A DNA stretch of 64,000 nt from Combretum micranthum (taxonomy: Eukaryota; Streptophyta; Magnoliopsida; Myrtales; Combretaceae). Location of the stretch: the NCBI GenBank assembly GCA_024138025.1, contig JAMXBD010000395.1:682001-746000 (forward strand). The letters run 5' to 3'. Each line of letters starts with the position of its first letter. Within the stretch, counting starts at the first letter, position 1. The notes beneath the pieces were generated by a model. That model was given only the letters and a program-made list of their open reading frames with translations, made no database searches and was not told the origin of the DNA. Shown here in pieces: positions 23,761 through 35,500 of this stretch. Made by a program: the position numbers and the translations under genes.

Positions 23761-25717
23761 TGAAATCCCTGAGTTTTTTCTTAACTTAAGTTTAAAATAC
23801 AAATATATAAATTATATGAAGGATAAAATAGTAATATAGTGTCACTTAAAAGGGTATTTTTGTCCTTAAACAAATGAAGCTGGACTCGGAGAAGATATAC
23901 GCAAAGAGATGGAGGAGGACTGCCTAAGCTGGCCATAAAGCTGCTGATCTAAAGGTGAATGCCACTGGCCTAAAAGGGAGCACCACCGGCCTATGATGGC
24001 AGTGTTGAAACTTCGAAAATTACTAAGGAATTTGGCTGTACACCGGCATGAAGGCTGCCAATGTTAGCTGATAAAGCCACGGGTATAGTGGCCGGCGTAG
24101 GTTGCTTTTTTCCTAGGCAATGTTGGCGTTTTTCCTAAGCAACTTACATCTATAAATAGACCCCTTGACCTACGAATTTGTCACACCATTCCTCAACCAA
24201 AGCCCTAGGTAAGTGGGTCTATTACTAGTCTATTTCGATCAATTTCTTTAGATAATTATTCTAATTTAAGTCTTTTCATATGATTGAAGGAGATTCAAGA
24301 TATAGTAAAGAAACCTTAAATTGGATTTGGGGATTCGTGGATTCGATTCAAGATAAAGATAAGACTTTTATTATAGCATTGTGATTCCTAAGGTTAATAG
24401 ATTATAGAAATATGGTCATAGCAATTAAAAATAGTTAATCACTCATGACAGGAGATTGATTGAACTAGAATACTGTTGCAAGTGAGATCTACAAGTTCTA
24501 GGTAAGTGTAGATCTATTCTATCTTTATGGATCTAAAGTTGTAATCTTTTGTAGTTGTTTTATTATTTAAAGATTGTCTGTTTATATTGAAGAATTGTAG
24601 AGATAACTAGGAACTTTGGAGGAACTGTGTTGAAGGTATGTAGTGTTGAGAACAAATGAAATAGATGTGTTAATTTTTTATTGTAGATCTATGATTTAAG
24701 GTTATAGATCTTTTGAGTAAGATCATGGAATTTAGGGTTACGGTTTAATATTGTGGTTGCAATTGAAATTGATGTGAAATATGTTGATGGTCAGGAATAC
24801 TTGTGAGATTAGCGTTTCTATTCTATTAGAAGTTTCTGATGATGGATTGGAGTATTGAAAGCAAATTCAGGTACAACCTTATCATGTTTGATTGTTTGTA
24901 CTTGTAAGATTAGTTTATAAATCTGACTTAATTATATCGGACTTTAATTGAATCGAGTGTTGGTTATGAGTGGCTACGGTTAGTAAAGACCACACAGGAG
25001 TGTGATACTAATGCTAGCAACCTGATGATCCTTGTATAGCGTTGTTCCTAGTAGAGTTGCACTTGGAAAATGATTCCAGTAGATTAGGAGTCGTTACGAG
25101 CTTAATTGTGGAATGCAACTATATATATATGTATACTTATTATACTATGGCTTTTATCAGGGTCATGAGTTATTCCAGGTTTGGGATTAAATGCATATAT
25201 TCCTAAACTTTGTTGGATGCAGGCTAATGAAAAGATAACAAATTGTGCTTGTTGCATTAGATTTTAGGTTATATGTGTTATTATTTATTGTGCGATCATG
25301 TGCATGTGGTTTCAATTTGGCGTACTGGGCGTTTTTCGCTCAATCCTTTATTTTTACAAGCTGTGATGTATACGTTGATTATGGGGAAAGCGATAGTTGA
25401 CTAGACCATCCTGCTGACAATTAAGAATCGATATCAGTGATCTGATAAGGAAACTTTATATTTTGATTTGTTTATTTTGAGGATTATTAATATGTAAGGA
25501 TTTCTCTTATTATGGTTAGGATGAGTTGAAAATAGTTTTTGATGATGTGTAGAAAATTTATTTCTTATTAGTCATGAAGTTTAAAGTAACCTTACTGAGA
25601 GTATATCGATGATATTTGAGATATTTATTTGTGGATCTAGAAACAAATAGCCTTAGCGTGTCTATCATGATAAGGACACGTGGCGGGTAGATAACGCCTT
25701 TAGGTTAGAGCGTTACA
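23761..25717 (+). repeat. 3' LTR of the gypsy element (~1.96 kb)
   Basis: It starts tgaaatccctgag directly after the polypurine tract and ends ttagagcgttaca, a common terminus of plant gypsy LTRs. A TATA-like box tataaata lies at 24151-24158. The 5' third is GC-richer, with ccactggcct and accaccggcc motifs. Without a second LTR the right border rests on the TG...CA rule and the terminal motif only. Confidence 0.65.
24151..24158 (+). promoter_or_regulatory. LTR TATA box
   Basis: tataaata followed by gaccccttgacc lies about 390 bp into the LTR, the expected place for the U3/R boundary of a plant LTR promoter. Confidence 0.5.
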
Positions 25718-26825
25718 TTAAATTTAGAAATTTAAAAGTTAATTACCATAGAAATAAAAGATACTAAAGACAAGATTATATGACATAGGTAAAATTATAG
25801 TATTATGTTTATATAATCCTAAAGTATGGTATGAACAATTAAATCTTTAATGTATATTAAGTAATTAATGATAGCGTAGAAATAAAATGCATAAATATAA
25901 AACACTAAATATTAATCGAAAGTTTATTTTTATAAAATTTAGAATCTAAACCTTGTCTTTAATTTTATTGTTATGAAATAATTAATGTTTTGTTTTTATA
26001 TTATGTAATATCTGTATGATATCATGTTTGTTGTCTTATATACATCAAAGACTTCAATTTTCAGCATCTACATCCAAATTTCTCTTAAAATTGCCTAAAA
26101 TTCTTGATAATGTATGTTGTACCTTAAGTTATTATAACAAGGGGTAAACTTGTCCACTTTTCATAAAGTATTCTTCATTAAATGCTGGAAAATACAATTT
26201 TCAAATCAAGTTTATCTTATTTTCCTTACTTGCAAAAGAAGCAAGTGGAAATTTAAAAATTTACACCAGCTGGATATCATTATCACTAGAAGATAAATGC
26301 AAAAGATTTTAAAAATATACTAGACTAATATAATTCAATATAATTAGTACAAAATATCTTTCTGTTTAAATGAGTTTTGAGGGAATTATAGGTAGTTTTG
26401 ATGAAACTAAGTTGATTTCTACACTTAGATCAATCCTAGGAACTTGATAGAGTGAAGAAATGAATTTTTTATGGTTGTTTTGAATGAATAAGTGAAATGT
26501 GTAATTAGCATGATATACTAGTGATGAAGCTGAGAAATTATTAAGGAAATTGTTAAATGAAGTGGATGTAGAGTCTATATATATGGGATGGAATTAAATG
26601 TATAACAAGTGGGTTGTGAAGTGGTTTTAATTGTTTTAACAATGAAGGAGTTGACATGATGGTAGTGCTGATGCTTTAATATTGAAATTGAAGTTATAAA
26701 TAGTGTGAGATGAAGCAAATGTGAAATTTATGTATAAATGATGCTGCTAAGTTAATGTAATGAGTATATGTGAACTAACTAAAGAAAAAATGTGAAGTTA
26801 AAGTGAAAAAATGTAACATACTTTG
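25718..26825. other. AT-rich intergenic DNA, no gene seen
   Basis: There are no long ORFs and no resolved repeat ends. Short diffuse AT repeats only. Confidence 0.4.
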
Positions 26826-26829
26826 TTTT

Positions 26830-27290
26830 TCAAGATGAGCATGGGGGGAACATGAGGTCGTGTATTAAGGCACGCTTCCCATTGATTTCGAAAATCAAGC
26901 TAATTGAGAAGAAACACGAATGGTACATGAGGTATTTTATTCAGCAGTACTTCTCTTTGATTTGTTTAACGAGTATATTTTAAGGCAGCATGGGATAAAC
27001 ATGGCTTCTTCAATCTAATCATGTTTCTCTCTATTTTCTTAAAGTTTTGAGTTTTAACAATATATGGCTAGAATACGGGTTGTTCTATTAGCCCGTGCTT
27101 CTCTCGGCTCGTTGAGGTGCTTATGTAATGAGGAAACACGGCAAGAACACATCAATTGTATTTAGGTGTGCTTCTCTCTAAGCAAAGTTGGTAAACAAAA
27201 AGACATGATTTGTAATTCACCGTGTTTCTCACTTAAAGGAAATACGGGGACGTGCATGGCCGTTTATCTGCCTGTGCACCCCTTAAAAAA
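26830..27290. repeat. Degenerate repeats of cacg/cgtg plus cttctct
   Basis: At least five loosely repeated units pair a cacg- or acgg-type word with a nearby cgtg- or ccgtg-type word, followed by gcttctctc or gtttctctc (for example agcccgtgcttctctcgg near 27088-27107 and aggtgtgcttctctctaagc near 27165). This style of acacgg...ccgtg repeat occurs in LTRs of some plant gypsy elements, so it may be LTR debris. I could not find borders. Confidence 0.4.
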
Positions 27291-27789
27291 ATTTATTTTT
27301 TTTTTCAAAATTTAAATTAATGAAATGTGATATATAAATATATGTATAAATATATGTTAAGCTATGTTTTGATAGGGGTTTTGATTAAATTGGATAATTG
27401 ATAAATGTGTTAGTTGTAATTATGAATTAATGTTAAATTTTATATAAAGTGATTTCTTTTAATAGATTCCTTTACTCAATTAGATCTATCTGCTAGTCTT
27501 CCACTAAGAATATAGAATCTTTCAAGTATGTAGTAACTTGTTTGTTGAATGCTAAGTTAGACATTATTAAATCAACTCTAATTAAATATTGACTTAAAAT
27601 GTTTAAATGGGTAGTTTTGTAAAGTTTTGTATTAAAGTCAAGTTTAATTAAGCAATCAACATAAATATTTAGTTCTTGGACAACCTTGTGTATAATACCT
27701 TTGTGTATTATGCATGGTTGGAGACTTTGCTTGCCTAATCATGAATTAAGGTAAGTCGGGTCTTTACACTTATGTTTTGTTTGAGTGTT

Positions 27790-28040
27790 TTAGTAAAGTC
27801 CTCTCTTGTTTGAGGCAATAGATGAAGTCTTCATGTGTTGAGGTGTTGAGGCATTGAGTGAAGTCCTCTTTGTGAGGCAATGTGAAGTTGTACTTATGGT
27901 AAGCATTTGTGAAGTCCTCGTGTGTAAGGCATTGTTGTGAAGTCCTCGTGTGTAAGGCATTGTTGTGAAGTCCTCTTTATGAGGCATTGTTTGAAATGAA
28001 CAAAATGTGTGAAATCCTTCTTGAGTGAGGCAATTATGGG
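27790..28040 (+). repeat. 28-bp minisatellite
   Basis: There are about eight degenerate tandem units of form gaagtcct-c-(6-8 nt)-gaggcattg. Two adjacent copies near 27911-27966 are identical at 28 bp each (tgaagtcctcgtgtgtaagg core). Outer copies are more diverged (27796 and 28016 units). An open minus-strand frame (27790-28074) is explained by the periodicity and is not considered a gene. Confidence 0.75.
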
Positions 28041-28099
28041 CCATGAACACTAGGAGGCCGGCTGAATTCCCCATTATATCCTAGTGTGATCTTCTCTTT

Positions 28100-29536
28100 C
28101 CCTTATCTCTTTATTATTATTGTTGAATTGGACATAATTGACAAAAAAGATAATGATTGGTTACGTAAGCTTAAAATCTATTTAGAAATCTGCCTTGTAG
28201 CTTTTGCATGTATGTAATAGCCTAGTGATGCATGGTTTTTCTAACAAAAGAACTCTCTCTCTCTTTGAGTTATTTTGCAAACCCTAGTGCAGGAGGTTCA
28301 TGTGGCCGCCCCTCTCTTTTAAATCTTTTTCTATGTTTACCATAATAAGCTAGCAAATCTATCACTACTGATCATCATAGATCTACTACCTTTAACATCA
28401 GATCCGAATAGTAATATAATATTCCCACCATCATTGATGATCCAGGTGGTTTGAAGATCAAGTAAATATTATTCTATCGATAGCTTTTAGAATAAGTGAA
28501 TTTTTATCATGTATTCGTTGCTTTTGTTTTTGCACTTTGTTTTCATCCCTTATGTGAGATTTTGTTATCAATTTTATGAGACCTAGTTCACTCGCTAATT
28601 GGTTGGGTTTTATTCTTTTAGGAGATTTTTTATTGCCTATGTATGTGTGAGATATTTTTTCTATAGAAGGGATGTGCTTGTTTATACAGTTGGGTTATTG
28701 TATCTCCCAAGTCTTTATTTGTCATTTTTCTTGAATCAATTATTGTAATTGATATAATTTCTTTTTAGTGAATGGAATTCACTTTTATTGACAAAAAATA
28801 AAAAATAAAAAGAAAAACTATAAAAGGAAATTACAAATAGACCTCTTAAACTTGAACATAAGTGTGCATATATATATCTATGAACTTTACACGTAACAAA
28901 TAATTCCTATTAATTTTTATAGGTTGTCAACTTTAAGGACATTTGATTTTTTAACGTAACAGAAACACCAAGCAACAAAGTTTATAGGGTATTGATGCAT
29001 TCATTTACAAGTTTGTAGGATGTTTTACATTAATTCCTAAGTTTAAAAGATTATTTTCAGCTATAAAAGGATTTATCAAAGTTGAAAGGGTGCGAACTGC
29101 AACATTTAGAAATCTAAATGCAGCATATTCAAACCATTTCCACTTACTTTTACTTCAAAAGACAAAAAAAGAAGGAAAAGAAAGTCGAACGCAGTGCTAA
29201 GTGATAGGAGTAAACTGAACTAATAGTCGAACTATTTAAAGCTTCTTACAGCTGATCGACTCCCCTTGCTTTTATCTATTTTTTCTACCTTGACTGCAAA
29301 ATTGAATGGTCTAATTAAATGGTTGTTATTTCTATTAAAGGACATCACACATATGGTAATTTCATATACGGACAAAATGCTTCCATGAGACGCAGTAGCT
29401 ATCTCAAGTTATTCATCCTCCACAGATTGATGATTTCAATCATGGGTGTAGTACAGATCTTTGTTAAATAACACTTTAGAAATCAGCTATTTATCCGCCT
29501 CCAACACACACAAAAAAAAAAAAAAAAAAAAAAAGC
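28100..29536. other. Intergenic DNA, no gene seen
   Basis: 28250-28480 is somewhat less AT-rich and includes gcaaaccctagtgcagg, which could be UTR or LTR debris. No exon or terminal repeat was supported. It ends in a long A run at about 29512-29534. Confidence 0.35.
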
Positions 29537-30010
29537 CATAGAAGTGCCTTCACTTTTGATATTAAGCAATTTACTACCTAAAGTTCTAAAATTAGTAATT
29601 TAGTACTTTAAAATTTAATAGTGGTTCAATTTAGCATTTCCATTATTTATATTTTAATAGAGGTTAACTTTTGCTGATGTAGCAATTGAGTATAATTTTT
29701 TTTTTATGTTGATCAGACGTGCCAGATTAGTAATTTATTATTAAACCTTAGAAATGATTGCTAAGGATCTAGCATTTATATTATTTAACTTACTTTTTGC
29801 CTCTCACAATTTATTATTTTATTTAGTAAGCATCCTTTCCACATAAAAAAAAATGCACTAATGCACATCTGCAAAATTAATGTTTGATAAAAGTATACAT
29901 AATAGAGGCACTAAATTAAACAAATTCTAAAGTTTGGGGTTACTTGATTACAACATTTGAAACTTTTCACACTAAAGTGCCCATAAGTCAAAAGTAGAGA
30001 CACTTCTATG
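29537..30010. mobile_element. MULE-type MITE
   Basis: Outer ends catagaagtg (29537-29546) and cacttctatg (30001-30010) are perfect inverted repeats. The similarity continues inward over tens of bases (ccttcacttttgat against tctctacttttgac). The style resembles the MULE-type ends at 6.8-8 kb. The left flank is an A-run, so no target duplication can be judged. Confidence 0.6.
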
Positions 30011-30227
30011 TCATTTTTTTCTCACTCTTAATCTACCAAACTTATCATGTCCAATATTAGCAATACTTCACTAAACTATTGTATAGTCTTATTAATGAGT
30101 AGTTCAAGTACTTAGGCTTAAAAATAGAAATTTCAACATTTTCTAATACTTGGATTATATGTTTCATCATGAAGAAAGCATATTGCATGAATTTTTTTTA
30201 TTAGGCATTTCAGTATATGCCTTCACG

Positions 30228-30846
30228 TAGGAATGTGCTATACAATTCGATTTTTTTTTTTAAATTTAAATCTAACTACACGATTCAATTCATAATTTCT
30301 TTTCCTAACCGAAAAAATATTTAGTATGGTTTGATGTGTAGTTCAAACTTTTTTTTTTTTATTCTTAAATCTATATTATGATCATACACTAATGTTATTC
30401 TCTTGAACTATCATAAACTACAATGATGTACTGAAACTGATAAAAATTAAAATATGCTATCCCAAAATGAGGTGGATATTTTAATTCAATGTGGTTGTAG
30501 TTAACACATTACAAATTACATAAATCAATAAGCAACTATGTAATAGAAATAAACTAATTGGTAAGACAAAAATAAATAAAGAGTGTTAAGAACACTAGAG
30601 GCCAAACATAAAAATTATTTTATTTGTAAATACATCAAAACTATAAAAAATTATTAGACCAATCTAATTTCATTTTTTTGAAAGATATATATTTAAATAA
30701 AATAAAATGATTAATTTTTTAATAAATAATTAAAAGAAAAAAATATTATGTTTGAGTTTTTTTAATATGTAAAAAGGTTCAATTTTCAAACAAACTAAAT
30801 TTTGGTACGGTTCAGTTTGGTTTGATCAATATTTTTCACGGCCCTA
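30228..30846 (+). mobile_element. Non-autonomous hAT-like element, copy 1
   Basis: Left end taggaatgtgc and right end (reverse complement tagggccgtga) are hAT-like. The flanks ccttcacg (30220-30227) and cctttaag (30847-30854) agree at 6 of 8 bases. The subterminal right side has ggtacggttcagtttgg. Its interior (about 30400-30580) is homologous, in reverse orientation, to 39670-39850, identifying a two-copy family in this window. No coding capacity. Confidence 0.65.
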
Positions 30847-30876
30847 CCTTTAAGTCATCTATCAACACCTGGCCCT

Positions 30877-31115
30877 AGTGCGTGTGTATGAATTTTTAAT
30901 ATTTCGATGATTGCTGATTGTTTTACAAAAGCAAATTGACATGCTAATGGTGGTATTATTTTTTTTCTTTTTCCTTCTTTTTTCAATTCATATTACACTT
31001 TTAGAAAAACAAACAACCAAACTTAGTCTATCCTATTAAAATATCAGTGTTAATACTCCTAAATTTCAACAACTTTGAAATGGATGTTGATTTTGAAAAA
31101 TCATATGCACGAAAT
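30877..31115 (+). repeat. Dispersed repeat, copy 1
   Basis: It shares gtgtgtatgaatttttaat, gctgattgtt- or catgattgtt-like, agcaaattgacatgc and atcatatgcacgaa, in that order, with 38237-38345 on the same strand. This copy has an extra ~140 bp between the last two blocks. Type unknown. Confidence 0.55.
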
Positions 31116-32460
31116 ATACAATTTCGGATGGCTACCGTTAGGCCATCCACATGGTCATGAGTTGTATTTACCGTTAGGCAATTTACAATTTCTTGTCATG
31201 TGAAAAACTATATATATATTTTTTACAATCATCATCGCTTTCTTCAATCTAAGGCCTACAAAATTGCGCGTCCAAAACAATGTCGAGCTTCTTTCTTAAA
31301 CCGGGTGTCTGCTAGATATGTGGTTCTTAGAATCGTATTAAACCCCAGCTTCATCTTAATTGAGTTTTAAAATTTTAAGTTTAATATAAACTTGAAGTGC
31401 CATTCATAGAACTTGAGTTAGAAGTAGCATTCAAAGAGTTTGAGGTTAATTTAATCAAGCACGTTTAGACTTAATTTAATTAGAAAATTATGTTTCTTTT
31501 AGTTATAATAATTTTGATGTTCAAACTTAAATCGTAGTCAACTTAAATTTATATTGAACTATTTAAGATTGATTAGATTTTGCAAGTTAATTAAGCTAGC
31601 TAATTATTATTCAAGTACATGTCTCTTTAACTACTCAATAAATTATTTAAGTATATTTACTTGAGCAAGATGGGATTATTAAACTTAAGCATATTATTTA
31701 GCCAGCCGATGTAAACTTCACTCATTTATAGTACAAGTGAAAATAGAAGTATAGAACCATATATAAGTAAAAGGTTAAATGGCATTCAACGTGTTTGCAA
31801 TCATTGTTTGCATCTTTTGCTAGCATTATCCAAACATTATCTATATTTTTAAATTATTGTCTAATCTAAGGTTTTCAAAATATTATAATCAAGAGGATAC
31901 ATGGGTGAATTGAAAAGAAAAATTGTAGATGTGACATATATATAGCCACACATTCTTGTCAAAAGAGCACCATAAATATTCTTTTTTTTTTTTTTGAAAA
32001 AGATAGTATTGGATTTTTATTCATTATTGACGAAAAATAAATGCAATACTATAATTACTTACAATGTAGAAACGTAGATGTCTACTTAAAAAGAATAATG
32101 AGAACTATGAAAGATTGAAAATGCTTAAATATTTTTTTTTTTTTAAAAGTAAAAAGGATTATGGATATTATTAAAGTTAGTGCTTTTCTTTATTTCAGCA
32201 GTAAATATGGATATAAAATTTGATAAAACATAATATCACATATTTAAGAATATAAATTGAATAAAAAACTACCCATTAATGAGGCCGCAATAATATATCG
32301 CGTTTTAAGGACGCAAGTGAGGTTGGTTAGACCAAAATTTTAAGGAGATTTTGTATAGATAATTTAAATCCTTTTTGCCCCTTTTCCCTTATTTATCGCG
32401 ATCCATTTGAACAAGCTTAAAAAAAAAGCTAAAAAAAAAAAAAAAGACCTAGAAGACCTA
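31116..32460. other. Intergenic DNA upstream of the response regulator
   Basis: AT-rich, with T and A homopolymers (31981-31995, 32131-32144). No gene or resolved repeat. Confidence 0.4.
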
Positions 32461-32468
32461 GTCCAGCG

Positions 32469-32478
32469 CATATATATA
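32469..32478 (+). promoter_or_regulatory. Candidate TATA box of the response regulator gene
   Basis: catatatata lies about 110 bases before the ATG at 32590, followed by a CT-rich leader containing tttcttgttctctttctttg. This is a plausible plant core promoter, but the start of transcription is not known. Confidence 0.45.
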
Positions 32479-32489
32479 CGCATCTTTTC

Positions 32490-32537
32490 ATGGAAAACCT
32501 AGACCACATAACTACCTTTGAAAACACAGAGTCTTAG
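32490..32537 (+). promoter_or_regulatory. Possible upstream ORF in the leader
   Basis: If transcription starts near 32495 or earlier, the transcript could carry an ATG with 15 codons and a TAG at 32535-32537, ending 52 bases before the main ATG. It lies close to the likely start of transcription, so it may not be included in the mRNA. Confidence 0.3.
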
Positions 32538-32589
32538 TCTTTCTTGTTCTCTTTCTTTGACTTTTTGCTGTTGTTGTCAAACGACGAAC

Positions 32590-35500
32590 ATGGCAGGAGA
32601 GATTGGAGTGAAGCGAAGGTTGAGTGTTCTTGTTGTTGTCGTCGATGATGATCAAGTTTCTCATCATCTTGAATCTTTGAAGCTTCTCCTTCAAAAGTGT
32701 TGCTATGAGGGTTTGTTTTAATTTTTCTTAGTCTATCAGTATCGTCTCACTCTTTATTAGTTTACAACTTTTTCACGTAAAAAAGTGTTGACTTTTTGAC
32801 TATGAAAATAAATACGAATGGATTTACTATGTAAAAAAGTGTTGACTTTATTTTGCTATCATAATCGATTGTGATCCTCTTTGTATGTTATTCTTCAGTT
32901 TATTCCTTGTTTAATAAGCTCTTCTTGTTTTTTTCATTAACTGCTGACACATGTTTTCTTGTATACGATTCTTTTTGTTCATAAAATTCCTTTCTTAGGG
33001 TTTATTACGACACAATAGTATAGTTCTGGCTTTCACAGGCAAGATTTTTCCAACCGGGGAAAAGCCAAAATTGACTAGATACTTTAAAACCGAAAAAAAA
33101 AAAAAAAATTACATCCTCCATCGTGTACCCTACTTTTCATATAGCACACCTCGATAGAGTATGTTATTAATACTCTATTTTTTCATATGTCACACTTCGA
33201 TGGAGTATGTTACCAAAAATAAAAATATTCCTACTTTTACTCGTTGAAACCTAGGTGTCCAACTTTTACAAAATCTTTTTGGTTATGCTTTGCTTGCCCC
33301 ATATGACTCGCCGTATATGTGGTAAAAGCAATGAGTCTCACAGTTAAGACTGCAGTAAAAGAAAAGATCTATTAGGGTTTTGTAGTTCTTTGTTTAATTA
33401 TTAGCTTAGCAATGAAACCAACGAACTGTACGATTATTATTATTAAATATGTTTCCTAGCAAGTAATTTGGTAGATTCCGTTTAAGAATTGCCAACTTAA
33501 AATCGAAACTTGGTTTGAATCTGGAAAACTGAAAATTCACAAAAAAAAAAAAAAAAGATCACAGCTCTAATAGGCAATTTTAAAACTTTATATTGTACCT
33601 GTGATTTCAAATCTTGCATATATTAACACAATCTTCTTGTGTCTTTTCTTTTCTGCTTTTTGTTTTTTTGAAGTAAATATTTGGCTTCTTTATTCATTGA
33701 TTTTTGTTTCATAATAAACTGCCAAATTTTTCAGTGACCACTGTAAGCAATGCATCAGCGTTGCAATTGGTGATGGAAAATGAGGGCAAGTTTGATATTC
33801 TAGTTGCTGATGTTGATTCATGGAACTCGGATAGCTTTTGCCTTATTGAGAGACTTGGGAAGATGCTGCCTACCATTCGTAAGTTTACCCTTTTTCATTT
33901 TCAATCATATAAAATCTATCATATTATCATTATACTGATAAGTAACAAAAAATAATTCACTAGTTATTTGGTAAAAATTTCTGACCGGTTGATAAATATG
34001 TTGCTGCTTCTCAAATTAGAAAATGTAAATTGTTGTTTTAGATACTCGTTAACGAGTAAAAGATTCAGTGGGTAATACACATTTAATGTACATCTATATG
34101 GTGAGTAGTTATCAATTATATTTTAATACATGATACTAGTATTGTACCACTCATGTTTTTTATACATGTAATTTACGTGTTAAAATATAACTGATACTAA
34201 CACACATCATGGTGTGTATTATCCACTGAAGACTTTTCTCGGTAACATGTCATCAAGAGCAAACCATCTTATCAAGGCAATTTATCTGACCAAAATTCTT
34301 CTGGTTCTATTTTTGGTAAATTATCTACAGTGCTGTCAACAAATCTTGACCAAGACCGAATCAAGATGGCAATAGCCAAAGGAGTATGTCACTGCTTAGT
34401 GAAACCAGTTCAAATTGAAGATTTGAAGAACATTTCACATCACATTGTCAACAGCAGGAGGAAACAATGTTGTGAGAGTGCTTCCGAGGACAAACAAGCA
34501 AGACCTATGGATCCAAACAATGGGAGGTCAGGTAGGAAGCGTGAGAGGGAGAAGCAGGATGAAAGGAGGGCTAGAGGGGATGGCAAGGAGGAAAATGATG
34601 TAAATCCAGTGCCGCAGAAGAAGACTCGCCTGGTTTGGGATGATAGGTTGAAGAAAAAGTTTGAGGAAGCATATAACAGCTTGGGACCCGAAAGTACGTT
34701 TTCTTTTATAATAGCATATATATATATATATGCATGCAAAAAAAAGGGATGAATAAGTTTAAGAAAATGGTATAAACACAATGATGTTTTCTATAATTAA
34801 CCATTTTGTTTTCCCTTTGATTATAAGTTCTAACAAAATCTAAAATGTATTTCTTTAGTGAGCTAACATTTTCACACTCTTCTAAGAATTTTTTTGAAAT
34901 CACAAACTATTGTATTTTCAGGGTCTTTTTTCTTTTCCCCTCATGAGTGTAAAAATCACAATAGAATTTGACCATCTTTTTTAGGTTGATTTATTTTTTC
35001 ATTCTAATGCAGACGCTGTGCCAAAAAAGATTTTGGAATTGATGAATGAGCCAGGACTTACTCGAGAGAATGTTGCAAGTCATCTTCAGGTAATTTATCT
35101 AATTAATCATTAATCAATTATATTTATAACTCATCATAAATATGTACTCACGATGTTTATGTTGGAAATAAATTAGATGCATTCGAAAAATTTATTATAT
35201 TCCTGTAATATTCGTGAAATTTATTTAACTAATATGTTTTCTATAGTGTGTAAAACACTAAAACACTCCCGTTACTCTCCAACATCATATAAGTATATAT
35301 ATATATATATATATAGATAGATATTTGACGTGCAACGTGTATGTATATATGGTAACTGAATCAATTATATTTTGACGTGCAGAAAAGATAATGAGTAGTT
35401 TCTAAAATAATTACATTTATGGTTTAAAACTATAGTTACATGTCAGATAATAATTGGTAGTTACTTATCATTTGTATATTATACATGGCGTATATTATTT

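Larger units (their letters stand above)
21500..25717 (+). mobile_element. 5'-truncated Ty3/gypsy retrotransposon with 3' LTR
   Basis: Starting inside reverse transcriptase, decayed RT, RNase H, integrase and C-terminal segments run in the plus direction. A purine tract ggtgggga (23753-23760) and a TG...CA LTR (23761-25717) follow. The 5' LTR, primer-binding site, gag, protease and the catalytic RT core are absent. Numerous stops and frameshifts show it is long dead. Its order RT-RH-IN identifies Ty3/gypsy. Confidence 0.85.

Noticed and set aside
27790..28074. 94-codon minus-strand ORF
   Set aside because: It coincides with the 28-bp minisatellite; the open frame is a by-product of the repeat.
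32518..32589. Possible N-terminal extension of the response regulator
   Set aside because: The frame is open but has no ATG before 32590. The extension would begin at TTG and is Ser/Leu/Cys-rich leader sequence.
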